21,465 nucleotides of DNA from an uncultured Rhizobiaceae group bacterium (lineage in GTDB: Bacteria; Pseudomonadota; Alphaproteobacteria; Rhizobiales; Rhizobiaceae), in the NCBI GenBank assembly GCA_938009335.1, contig CALLHT010000212.1, positions 1 to 21,465 of the forward strand, read 5' to 3'. A program made the translations under genes and the position numbers. Positions 6,966-14,824 of this stretch are shown here, in pieces. The notes beneath the pieces were generated by a model, which ran no database searches, was not told the DNA's origin, and saw only the letters and a program-made list of their open reading frames with translations. The first letter of the stretch is position 1. Each line of letters opens with the position of its first letter.

Positions 6966-9320
6966 ATGTCAAAGCCCAACAAAGAACCAGATGCGTGGAA
7001 ACTTATCCGCGATATCCAGAGATCGGGAGTAGCACCTGGATCTGACGTGCCAGTGAGCGCCTTGGTTCCAGATTCAGGCATGCACGGTTTAGAAGATCAA
7101 TCTTTCAACGGTGAGAAGAAATCTGACCAAAGCACCGATGTTGGTAACAGTGCCCTTCGTGGTCGCCAATTCAGAATAGCCTTGTGGACATTCATCGTAC
7201 TGGGAACAGTATTGGCTGGCACAGGAATGGCTATGCCGTTTATGTTTCCTGTTCGCTATCTGTATGGCGCCATCTTCTCGGTTGGCATTCTTGCGCTTGT
7301 GATCAATGCACTTCAGCTCAGGCGCGCAAAAAAACTCAATGTATCCGAAGATGCAGTTTTACAATCAAAATACGAAGCACTTGAGGATCGTACCTGGGAG
7401 CTTAGGGAGAGTGAAGAGCGGTATCGCAGCTTGGCGGAAGCGTTTGGAGACATGCTTTTGCATCGGGACCATGATGGCAATGTTACTTTCGCAAACGCTT
7501 CATTCACCGAGATGTTCGGGAGACCAGACACTATCTTAATTGGACGGCCCTTTACGCCAACCGTTCTAAAAGAAATCACACTTGAGTCAGATGCTGCGGC
7601 GAACATCCGCGAAGTTAAGCTCGAAACTGAGCATGGTGTACGGTGGTTTCGCTGGCTTGACCTTCCTATCCGCGATGAAATCACAGGGCTTAATACCCTA
7701 AGAACCGTTGCCCGTGATATTACCGACCAGAAGCAGGTAGAGATTGAACTGCGCGAGGCCAGAAACAAAGCGGAGGCCGCAAGCCATGCAAAGTCTCGAT
7801 TCCTGGCGAATGTCAGTCATGAGATGCGTACACCTCTAAATGGCATTTTAGGTATGTCCGGTTTGTTGGCTGATACAAAACTCACGCCGGAGCAGGGAAA
7901 CTATGTTGAAGCGGTGCATGACTCCGGAACTGCTTTATTGACGCTGATTGAAGATATCCTCGACACGACGCTGATTGAAGCAAACAAGCTTGAGCTTAAG
8001 AGTGGAGAGATTGATCCCGGAAAATTGGTTGAAGATGTTTGTGAACTGCTTTCTTCGCGCGCACATAGCAAAGACATCGTCATTGCTTCCTACATCGCTA
8101 TCAATGTTCCACAATCAATCCAGATTGACACCGGGCGGTTGCGCCAAGTCCTGATTAACCTGATTGGTAATGCAATTAAGTTCACAGAGACAGGTGGTGT
8201 TGAGGTTCGTGTTGAGCAGACCGAAGTTGCAGGCCTCCCAAAACTTTGTTTTACGGTTATTGATACCGGGCCCGGAATTCCCGAAGCTGACCAAGCTCTC
8301 ATATTTGAAGAATTCGCTCAGGCAGATTCGGAAAGCACCCGAAAACACGGAGGCGCAGGGTTGGGACTCGCTATCACTAAGAAGATCATTGAAGCAATGG
8401 GCGGCGCTATCTCGGTAAAAAGCGAACTAGGAATCGGAACCAAGTTTATGTTCCATATTCCGAATTTAGATGTCTCAGGCACTGATGCCGGGCCGTCAGC
8501 CCATAATCTTGCAGGTAAGAAAATAGCCATCGTTGCTGGCTCTGATCAACTCGGGAGTACCATTGCTAATTATGTTCACGATCATGGTGGAGAGTGTTCT
8601 GTATGTATCGGATATGGTGAGTTTACCAAGTATCTGGAAAGTAGCAGTCTTGGAACGCTCTTGGTTGATTATGACTGCCTGAAAGACTTTCCCGACATCA
8701 AGCCACTGGTTCAAGCGCAAGCCAAAATATCCGAGAAGATGATTGTTCTGATCAATCCACAGGAGCGTATGAAGATTGAAGACTTAAGGTCAGCGGGATT
8801 TGAGGGATACCTAATAAAGCCGCTCAGAAGTTCGTCGCTTATTGGTATGCTGTTGCACGGCCCGAGAGAAAGTGACGGACAGTCGGTTCTTGAGGATCAA
8901 TCCAGAGTGAACCAGTTTGCAGGCGCGCTGGTTAAAAGCGAGAAACCCAAAAGAATTTTGCTGGCCGAAGACAACGACATCAATGCACTGTTAGCACGTT
9001 CTATTCTTGAGAAAGCGGGCCATTCTGTTGTTCGTGCTACGAATGGTGCGGAAGCACTTTCCATTCTTGAAGAACGCAGCTTGGAAGAAGCATTCGATCT
9101 GGTCCTGATGGACTTGCAAATGCCGACTATGGACGGATTAACAGCTCTGGGTAAAATACGTGAAGCGACCGGCAGCGATATTGCAAACATTCCCGTTTTC
9201 ATTCTGACGGCGGATGAGCAATCCGAGACCCGCGAAGAATGTGAAAACGCAGGGGCCAATGGGTTTCTTACGAAACCACTCAATCCTGCAAATGTTCTGG
9301 AAATTGCAAATACGTTATAA
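6966..9320 (+). CDS. Hybrid sensor histidine kinase: 2 TM, PAS, HisKA, HATPase_c, pseudo-receiver, receiver
   Basis: This 784-residue hybrid kinase begins with about 68 polar cytoplasmic residues, followed by two membrane helices (about 70-93 and 98-117) with almost no periplasmic loop. A PAS domain spans about 150-258. The dimerisation/phosphoacceptor box is FLANVSHEMRTPLNGILG, with His285. The catalytic ATP-binding domain has the N box GNAIKFTETG (401-410), G1 DTGPGIPE (433-440) and G2 GGAGLGLAI (462-470). Two receiver-like domains follow. The first (about 517-632) has lost the acidic pair and the Ser/Thr switch. The second (about 662-784) is complete, with acidic pair E668/D669, phosphoacceptor D716 in VLMDLQMP, switch Thr748 in ILTAD, and Lys770 in LTKPL. 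With no periplasmic sensor it probably reads an internal or membrane signal through PAS. No Hpt or response regulator gene lies next to it. The ATG at 6966 has only a weak ribosome site. Its biological target is unknown. Confidence 0.93.
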   Translation: MSKPNKEPDAWKLIRDIQRSGVAPGSDVPVSALVPDSGMHGLEDQSFNGEKKSDQSTDVGNSALRGRQFRIALWTFIVLGTVLAGTGMAMPFMFPVRYLYGAIFSVGILALVINALQLRRAKKLNVSEDAVLQSKYEALEDRTWELRESEERYRSLAEAFGDMLLHRDHDGNVTFANASFTEMFGRPDTILIGRPFTPTVLKEITLESDAAANIREVKLETEHGVRWFRWLDLPIRDEITGLNTLRTVARDITDQKQVEIELREARNKAEAASHAKSRFLANVSHEMRTPLNGILGMSGLLADTKLTPEQGNYVEAVHDSGTALLTLIEDILDTTLIEANKLELKSGEIDPGKLVEDVCELLSSRAHSKDIVIASYIAINVPQSIQIDTGRLRQVLINLIGNAIKFTETGGVEVRVEQTEVAGLPKLCFTVIDTGPGIPEADQALIFEEFAQADSESTRKHGGAGLGLAITKKIIEAMGGAISVKSELGIGTKFMFHIPNLDVSGTDAGPSAHNLAGKKIAIVAGSDQLGSTIANYVHDHGGECSVCIGYGEFTKYLESSSLGTLLVDYDCLKDFPDIKPLVQAQAKISEKMIVLINPQERMKIEDLRSAGFEGYLIKPLRSSSLIGMLLHGPRESDGQSVLEDQSRVNQFAGALVKSEKPKRILLAEDNDINALLARSILEKAGHSVVRATNGAEALSILEERSLEEAFDLVLMDLQMPTMDGLTALGKIREATGSDIANIPVFILTADEQSETREECENAGANGFLTKPLNPANVLEIANTL

Positions 9321-9334
9321 CTGCTTTAGGCAGT
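9320..9334 (+). other. Short hairpin directly after the kinase stop, no T-tract
   Basis: ACTGC (9320-9324) and GCAGT (9330-9334) form a perfect 5-bp stem with a TTTAG loop, beginning at the last base of the kinase stop codon. No run of T follows, so it is not a standard intrinsic terminator. It may slow or protect the 3' end of the message, or be chance. Confidence 0.35.
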
Positions 9335-9357
9335 GTCGAAACAAGCTCCTCATTGAG

Positions 9358-9368
9358 TAGGGACCCTA
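9358..9368. repeat. 11-bp perfect inverted repeat TAGGG-A-CCCTA upstream of olsB
   Basis: The two 5-base arms flank a single A, 16 bases before the TTG start of olsB. A compact palindrome here could be an operator or simply chance. It does not resemble a PhoB box, which would be the expected control for ornithine-lipid genes. Confidence 0.35.
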
Positions 9369-9384
9369 AACGTGGATCATCAAA

Positions 9385-10209
9385 TTGAGTTTTTCTGATG
9401 TATCGACTGACACTGTAGAAGCGTCTGATTTAGCACGCGGTAAGTTGGGTGCCTTTGAGACGCGGCTGGCCCATTCTATTAAAGAGATTAAAGCTGCTCA
9501 AGCACTGCGATATCGAGTTTTCTGCGAAGAACTGGATGCTCAGGTAGATAGTGAAAGCTCGCATTCAAAGCTTGAAGGTGACGCGCATGACGAAAATTGC
9601 GATCATCTGCTGGTTTTATCGGATGACAATGAGCTGATCGGCACTCAGCGGTTTATGGTCCGTGAGGGTTCCGTAGGCCCTAAAGAATTCTACTCCAGTT
9701 CTGAGTTTGATATTGCTGCAATCTTGCAAAAGTTCCCGACTAAGAAATTCATGGAATTGGGTCGATCCTGCATTCTCCCTGATTATCGGGATAAGCGAAC
9801 GATGGAGCTGCTCTGGCATGCGACTTGGGATTATGCGGTAAAACAAAGAGCAGATGTTATGTTCGGCTGCGCATCTTTTCATACGCAGGATGCAAATGAA
9901 ATTTCTGATGCATTGGGCTTTCTCGCGCAGCATGCAGGTGTCACAGGAGATTGGATGGTCACTTCGAAACGGGCTGATCGGATCGACATGCTTCAGTATA
10001 TCGACCAATCCAAACCTATGAAGTCAGCTATTCGCTCACTACCGCCGCTCATTAAGGGTTACTTGCGGTTGGGTGCAATGTTTTCGACCAATGCGGTTCC
10101 TGACCCAGACTTTGGAACGATTGATGTATTGGTCGTGCTGCCTGTGGAAACAATCAATCCGCGCTATGTGAAATACTATGGCGCGAATGCGGATCGGCAC
10201 CGCGTTTAA
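9385..10209 (+). CDS. olsB: OlsB-type GNAT: L-ornithine N(alpha)-acyltransferase
   Basis: The 274-residue protein has the acyl-ACP-dependent ornithine acyltransferase (OlsB) signature: AQALRYRVFCEELDA near the N-terminus, CDHLLVLSD, IGTQRF, then ELGRSCILPDYRDKRTMELL and ADVMFGCASFHTQDA. OlsB makes lyso-ornithine lipid from ornithine and a 3-hydroxyacyl-ACP. OlsA then adds the second fatty acid. Ornithine lipids are phosphorus-free membrane lipids, often made under phosphate limitation. No olsA lies in the window, so it must be elsewhere or absent. The only possible start that keeps the conserved N-terminus is a TTG at 9385, with just a weak TGGA about eight bases upstream. A later TTG at 9445 is possible but less likely. 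The gene lies 64 bases after the kinase stop without a recognisable terminator, so read-through from the kinase is possible. Confidence 0.85.
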   Translation: MSFSDVSTDTVEASDLARGKLGAFETRLAHSIKEIKAAQALRYRVFCEELDAQVDSESSHSKLEGDAHDENCDHLLVLSDDNELIGTQRFMVREGSVGPKEFYSSSEFDIAAILQKFPTKKFMELGRSCILPDYRDKRTMELLWHATWDYAVKQRADVMFGCASFHTQDANEISDALGFLAQHAGVTGDWMVTSKRADRIDMLQYIDQSKPMKSAIRSLPPLIKGYLRLGAMFSTNAVPDPDFGTIDVLVVLPVETINPRYVKYYGANADRHRV

Positions 10210-10212
10210 CCT

Positions 10213-10304
10213 GCCATCCTTTAAGATTGACCGGTTGTGGATGGCGTATATTTATCCATCCGATCACTTGCCTTGATGCGGCGTATCAGCGATCTTTATC
10301 CATC
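10213..10304. repeat. Competing inverted repeats and a direct repeat between olsB and mutS
   Basis: GCCATCC (10213-10219) can pair with GGATGGC (10239-10245) across a 19-base loop. The same middle arm, GGATGG (10239-10244), can instead pair with CCATCC (10256-10261). The two stems share one arm and so are mutually exclusive. The ten bases TTTATCCATC at 10251-10260 recur at 10295-10304, each followed within a few bases by an ATCACTT-like stretch. No T-tract follows either hairpin. It may be chance, an olsB 3' structure, or a leader element for mutS. Confidence 0.4.
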
Positions 10305-10332
10305 ACTTACCCAGATGTTTTGAGTTCTGATC

Positions 10333-13026
10333 GTGTTGCAAAAATCTGAAGATAAGCCTGCCGCGCCTACGCCGATGATGCAGCAATATACCGAGATTAA
10401 GTCGGTCAATCAGGATTCGCTGTTGTTTTATCGGATGGGCGATTTCTATGAATTATTTTTTGATGATGCAGAAACTGCGTCGCGGGCGCTCGGCATCACG
10501 CTTACCAAACGCGGAAAGCATCAAGGCGAAGATATTCCAATGTGTGGGGTGCCGGTTCATGCAGCTGAGGACTATCTTCAACGGCTGATTGGTTTGGGGT
10601 ATCGCGTTGCTGTTTGCGAACAAACCGAAGATCCGGCAGAAGCCAAAAAACGGGGATCAAAGGCAGTCGTGCAACGCGATGTTGTGCGGTTGGTAACGCC
10701 AGGCACGATTACAGAAGAAAAACTGCTTGATCCGGCAAGTTCAAACTTTCTGGCAACTTTGGTTCGGGTCCGTAGCGGTGAAACAGAGCATGAGTTAGCG
10801 CTGTCCTGGATCGATATCTCTACGGGCAGTTTTTCAGTCTGCACCACATCATATGCTGAATTGGGCGCCACGCTCGCGCGCCTAGAGCCGCGTGAGTTGG
10901 TTTTGTCTGAGACGCTGTATCATGACGAAGAACTACGATCCCGAATTCATCTTGATGACCGCGCTATAACCATTGAAGCTGTTTCTTTCTTTGACAGTCA
11001 AATGGCACAAGAGCGCTTGAAGGAGACGTTTAAGATCGCGTCTCTTGATGGGTTTGGTTCGTTTTCCCGGGCCGAGATTGCTGCCGCTGGCGCAGCGCTT
11101 GCTTATGTTGAGAAGACTCAGATTGGTGAGCGCCCTGCATTGATGCGGCCTGTTCGCGAAGAAGCTGGCGCCACGCTCTTCATAGATGCGGCAACACGTG
11201 CCAATCTTGAACTATCCAGAACTTTATCGGGTGAAAAAAAGGGAAGTCTGCTTAACGCGATAGACCGAACGTTGACGGGACCAGGTGCGCGTCTTCTGGC
11301 GGAGCGCATGATGAGTCCGTTGAAAGATGTTTCAGAAATTCAAAACCGCCAGGATAGCGTCGAGCATCTTCTAAACGAGAACCGGGTTGCAGATAATATT
11401 CGTGAGTGCCTAAAGCAGGTTCCAGACATGGCGCGGGCTGTATCGCGTTTGGCACTTAATCGCGGGGGACCACGTGATCTCGCAGCTGTTCTCGCATCCA
11501 TTACCGTTTCCAGACAGTTGGATGATTTTCTCAGCAGCGAAACATTGCCCGCTGAACTGACCGCGGCAATGGAAGCCTTTAATGCAATTCCGGCAGAGCT
11601 CAACGAACTGCTTAAAATAAGCCTTGCAGACGAGCTGCCGCTTATGGCACGTGATGGTGGTTTTGTTCGCGAGGGGTATCACGCAGAGCTCGATGAGTTG
11701 CGGAGGTTACGGGATGAAAGCCGCCGCGTGATCGCAACGATGCAGGCGGAATATTCTGAGCGGACCGGCGTTAAAAACCTCAAAATCAAGCACAACAATG
11801 TTCTTGGTTATTTTATCGAGGTGACGGCGAACAATGCAGATCAACTGACAAGCGACGAAGCGAAGGCTTCTTTTATCCATCGTCAGACACTTGCCAATGC
11901 GATGCGGTTCACGACGACGGATCTTGCGAACCTCGAAAGTAAGATCGCCAATGCGGCGGGGCAAGCACTGCAGATTGAATTGGGTGTCTTCGATCAGCTT
12001 GTGGCACAAGTGCTTGAACAAGCTCACGTCCTCAACCGTGCAGCATCTGCTCTCTGCGTTTTTGATGTTACGCAAAGCCACGCGAAACTTGCAGAAAGCT
12101 GGGATTACACGCGACCGAAAGTGGATGATAGTCTTGCATTTCATATCGAAGGTGGAAGGCATCCGGTTATTGAACAGGTTCTGAAAGCGGAGAGTGCGGA
12201 TCCATTCGTGGCAAATGATTGCGAGCTCACAGGAGAAGACGCTGGTCAGCTCTGGCTTCTGACGGGTCCGAATATGGGTGGTAAATCGACATTTCTCCGA
12301 CAGAATGCCTTGATCGCGATTATGGCTCAGATGGGTGGATTTGTTCCTGCTCGTTCAGCACATATCGGAATTGTTGACCGATTGTTCAGCCGGGTGGGTG
12401 CAGCGGATGATCTGGCGCGAGGTCGTTCTACCTTTATGGTGGAGATGGTTGAAACTGCTGCAATTCTTAACCAGGCCGGTGAGCGCTCTTTCGTTATTCT
12501 CGACGAGATTGGCAGGGGAACCGCGACCTTTGACGGTTTGTCGATCGCTTGGGCGGCGATTGAATATTTGCACAAAGCCAATCGTTGCCGGACGCTCTTT
12601 GCTACCCACTATCATGAACTAACATCGCTTGCTGAGCCGCTGGATCGGCTTTCCAATGTAACGATGAAAGTTCGCGAATGGGAAGGCGATGTCATCTTTT
12701 TGCATGAAGTTGTTTCCGGAACTGCGGACCGGTCCTACGGCATTCAGGTAGCCGGGCTTGCAGGGTTGCCGGAGGCAGTGGTTGTAAGGGCAAAAGATGT
12801 TCTGGCACAACTTGAGTCAGGGGAGCGTACCGGCTCAACAAAAACATTGATTGATGATTTGCCACTGTTCTCGGCTGAACCTCCGCCACCAAAGAAGCCG
12901 GAGAAAAATGTGGAGTCAGAACTCATCAAAGCACTTGAAGAAATCTCTCCGGATGACCTTTCACCCCGAGATGCCCTGCAAGCGCTTTATGATCTGCGTG
13001 CGCAGATTTTGGATAAAAAGTCTTAG
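10333..13026 (+). CDS. mutS: DNA mismatch repair protein MutS
   Basis: The product has 897 residues, slightly above the roughly 850 of E. coli MutS. The N-terminal mismatch-recognition domain shows FYRMGDFYELFFDDA, with the Phe-x-Glu mismatch wedge at F38 and E40. The connector, core and clamp domains follow (about 140-580). The ATPase domain has Walker A GPNMGGKST (645-653), Walker B VILDEIGRG (721-729) with D724/E725, and the THYHELT switch. The C-terminus, near DALQALYDLRAQILD, is the tetramer-forming helix-turn-helix seen in bacterial MutS. It recognises mispaired and small-loop DNA as a dimer or tetramer and recruits MutL. The start is uncertain: GTG at 10333 gives a short extra N-terminus, while ATG at 10375 or 10378 gives MMQQYTEIK, close to the usual family start. 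No strong ribosome site distinguishes them. The stop lies two bases from the convergent adenosine kinase stop. Confidence 0.97.
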   Translation: MLQKSEDKPAAPTPMMQQYTEIKSVNQDSLLFYRMGDFYELFFDDAETASRALGITLTKRGKHQGEDIPMCGVPVHAAEDYLQRLIGLGYRVAVCEQTEDPAEAKKRGSKAVVQRDVVRLVTPGTITEEKLLDPASSNFLATLVRVRSGETEHELALSWIDISTGSFSVCTTSYAELGATLARLEPRELVLSETLYHDEELRSRIHLDDRAITIEAVSFFDSQMAQERLKETFKIASLDGFGSFSRAEIAAAGAALAYVEKTQIGERPALMRPVREEAGATLFIDAATRANLELSRTLSGEKKGSLLNAIDRTLTGPGARLLAERMMSPLKDVSEIQNRQDSVEHLLNENRVADNIRECLKQVPDMARAVSRLALNRGGPRDLAAVLASITVSRQLDDFLSSETLPAELTAAMEAFNAIPAELNELLKISLADELPLMARDGGFVREGYHAELDELRRLRDESRRVIATMQAEYSERTGVKNLKIKHNNVLGYFIEVTANNADQLTSDEAKASFIHRQTLANAMRFTTTDLANLESKIANAAGQALQIELGVFDQLVAQVLEQAHVLNRAASALCVFDVTQSHAKLAESWDYTRPKVDDSLAFHIEGGRHPVIEQVLKAESADPFVANDCELTGEDAGQLWLLTGPNMGGKSTFLRQNALIAIMAQMGGFVPARSAHIGIVDRLFSRVGAADDLARGRSTFMVEMVETAAILNQAGERSFVILDEIGRGTATFDGLSIAWAAIEYLHKANRCRTLFATHYHELTSLAEPLDRLSNVTMKVREWEGDVIFLHEVVSGTADRSYGIQVAGLAGLPEAVVVRAKDVLAQLESGERTGSTKTLIDDLPLFSAEPPPPKKPEKNVESELIKALEEISPDDLSPRDALQALYDLRAQILDKKS

Positions 13027-13028
13027 GC

Positions 13029-14030
13029 TTAAACCTGAAATCCGTTTTGCTGAGCAAGGCTCTTGAGTGACACCTGCGGGCGTGGACCAATGTGTTGAAT
13101 GACTTCGGCTGCTGCAAGGCCACCAAGGCGCGCGCAGTTTGCCAAGTTCTCACCATGTGTGAGGCCAAACAAGAAGCCAGCAGCATAAAGATCGCCTGCG
13201 CCCGTTGTATCAACCAGTTTATCGATTGGGTGCGCATCAACCTCCTGCGTCCCTTCGCGGGTAATCACTACCGATCCTTCATCACCTTTCGTGACAGCGG
13301 CGAGTGGGCAAACTTCTTTCAGTGCATTGATGGCTGTTGCAAGATCTGAGGTTTGATACAAAGACTTTAACTCCGCATCGTTTGCAAAAACGATATCCAC
13401 AGTGCCCGAAGTGATCAGTTCCAGGAACTCATCACGGTAACGGTCTACGCAAAAAGAGTCAGACAATGTCATCGCGACTTTCCGGTCACTCGCGTGGGCG
13501 ATGCGAGCGGCTTCGCGAATTGCGTCCTTTGCATTATCCGGGTCCCAAAGATAGCCTTCAAAATAGGTAATGGCAGAATCCTGCACCAACCCCGGCTCAA
13601 TATCATCGGCTGAAAGCTTAACGCATGCACCGAGATAGGTGTTCATCGAGCGCTCACCATCTGGTGTCACGAAGATCATTGAGCGGGCAGTGGTTTCGCC
13701 TTTTTCGAGTGCGGAAGTGTTATACGTTACGCCGATGGCTTCGATATCATGACGGAATACTTTGCCGAGATGGTCATCTGCTACCTTACCGATATACGCC
13801 GCTGTACCGCCAAGGCTTGCAAGCCCTGCCGCGGTATTGCCCGCGCTGCCGCCGGATGTTTCAATCGCCGGGCCCATCGCACTGTACAAAGCTTCAGCAC
13901 GGTCCATATCAATCAGGTTCATTGCACCTTTGATGATGTCGTTCTCAACGAGGAAATCATCTTCGCAGCGCGCGATAATATCCACAATTGCATTGCCAAT
14001 GGTCAGTACGTCGTAAGCGTGATCAGTCAT
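13029..14030 (-). CDS. PfkB-family adenosine kinase
   Basis: The ATG at 14030 is preferred because GGAG (14037-14040) sits six bases upstream. The frame also has an ATG at 14057 with nothing comparable. The 333-residue product starts with DVLTIGNAIVDI and has the PfkB glycine-rich substrate motif SGGSAGNTAAGLASLGG (about 59-75). The C-terminal PfkB signature DTTGAGD (274-280) forms the anion hole, with catalytic base D280. Phrases such as GYLWDPDNAKDAI and FANDAELKSLY are typical of the alphaproteobacterial proteins annotated as adenosine kinase, which phosphorylate adenosine to AMP with ATP. Sugar kinases share the fold, so the substrate is inferred from family similarity. It is divergent from the EI24 gene, with 110 bases between them, and converges on mutS with a 2-base gap. 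Confidence 0.87.
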   Translation of the reverse strand: MTDHAYDVLTIGNAIVDIIARCEDDFLVENDIIKGAMNLIDMDRAEALYSAMGPAIETSGGSAGNTAAGLASLGGTAAYIGKVADDHLGKVFRHDIEAIGVTYNTSALEKGETTARSMIFVTPDGERSMNTYLGACVKLSADDIEPGLVQDSAITYFEGYLWDPDNAKDAIREAARIAHASDRKVAMTLSDSFCVDRYRDEFLELITSGTVDIVFANDAELKSLYQTSDLATAINALKEVCPLAAVTKGDEGSVVITREGTQEVDAHPIDKLVDTTGAGDLYAAGFLFGLTHGENLANCARLGGLAAAEVIQHIGPRPQVSLKSLAQQNGFQV

Positions 14031-14036
14031 CGTTTT

Positions 14037-14040
14037 CTCC
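14037..14040 (-). promoter_or_regulatory. Ribosome binding site that fixes the adenosine kinase start
   Basis: GGAG on the minus strand, six bases before ATG 14030. It selects this start over the in-frame ATG nine codons upstream, inside whose reading frame it lies. Confidence 0.75.
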
Positions 14041-14126
14041 AAATCGTGGAGCTTCATTAAACTGAACGGAGATCAATTGAAAGCCTGTTCTTGTTTCACG
14101 TTAACTGACCACCTATCTGAGTTCTG

Positions 14127-14133
14127 AAAGGAA
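14127..14133 (+). promoter_or_regulatory. Ribosome binding site supporting a TTG start for the EI24 gene
   Basis: AAAGGAA lies seven bases before TTG 14141. The next in-frame ATG, 13 codons on, lacks an equally good site, so the TTG start is favoured. Confidence 0.7.
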
Positions 14134-14140
14134 TCTGGTC

Positions 14141-14818
14141 TTGGTTATTTCATCTGCAAGAAAAGCAGCAAACGGACTGATGTCTGCAAAATCTCGTATC
14201 GTTGTTTTAAAGTCGCTTGGTCTAACGCTTTTACTGTTTTTTGGCCTCTGGTTTGTGCTGGATGGTCTCTTCACCACGTATTTGGTTCCTTTTATTGAAG
14301 GGTGGTCGTGGCTTGTCGCTATTCTGGTTTGGGTCTTGGGTGCAGGGGTTTTCGTTGCTGCCGGTTTTTTATTGGCGCCCGTTACCGCACTTTTCGCCGG
14401 TCTTTTTCTTGATGAAGTTGCTGAACATGTGGAACGCGTTCGCTATCCGGACGATCCGCCCGGCAAAGCCTTGCCCATCGGACCATCCCTTCTTCTTGCC
14501 AGCAAGTTCGGATTGCTTGTGATTGCGGCCAACCTTCTTGCGCTCATGCTTGTTTGGTTTGCAGGCTTTGGCGTGATCATATTCTTCTTGTTGAATGGCT
14601 ATTTATTGGGGCGTGAATATTTTCAGTTTGCGGCTCAGCGTTTCCGTTCAGAACAAGAAGCAGCTGCCATGCGAAAGAAATACTCTCTTGAGGTGTTTCT
14701 GGCGGGGCTGATTATAGCGGCGTTCATGAGCGTGCCGATTCTCAACTTGTTCACACCCGTTTACGCTTCTGCCCTGATGGTTCACCTGCATAAAGCATTA
14801 AGTTTGAAGGCCGCTTAG
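14141..14818 (+). CDS. EI24/CysZ-superfamily integral membrane protein
   Basis: The 225-residue protein has long hydrophobic stretches at about 26-44, 55-90, 118-152 and 186-212. It ends with the family pattern VPILNLFTPVYASALMVHLHKA. The phrase NGYLLGREYFQFAAQRF in the middle is also characteristic of the EI24 domain. The superfamily includes the enterobacterial sulfate permease CysZ, but these alphaproteobacterial members are not tied to cysteine genes, and none lies nearby, so sulfate transport should not be assumed. Translation probably starts at TTG 14141, preceded by AAAGGAA. The stop lies six bases before the convergent nth stop. There is no recognisable terminator between the two. Confidence 0.8.
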   Translation: MVISSARKAANGLMSAKSRIVVLKSLGLTLLLFFGLWFVLDGLFTTYLVPFIEGWSWLVAILVWVLGAGVFVAAGFLLAPVTALFAGLFLDEVAEHVERVRYPDDPPGKALPIGPSLLLASKFGLLVIAANLLALMLVWFAGFGVIIFFLLNGYLLGREYFQFAAQRFRSEQEAAAMRKKYSLEVFLAGLIIAAFMSVPILNLFTPVYASALMVHLHKALSLKAA

Positions 14819-14824
14819 CGCTGT

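Noticed and set aside
11707..12162. 151-residue minus-strand open frame inside mutS
   Set aside because: MutS is intact and conserved across this stretch, and the antisense frame shows no domain pattern.
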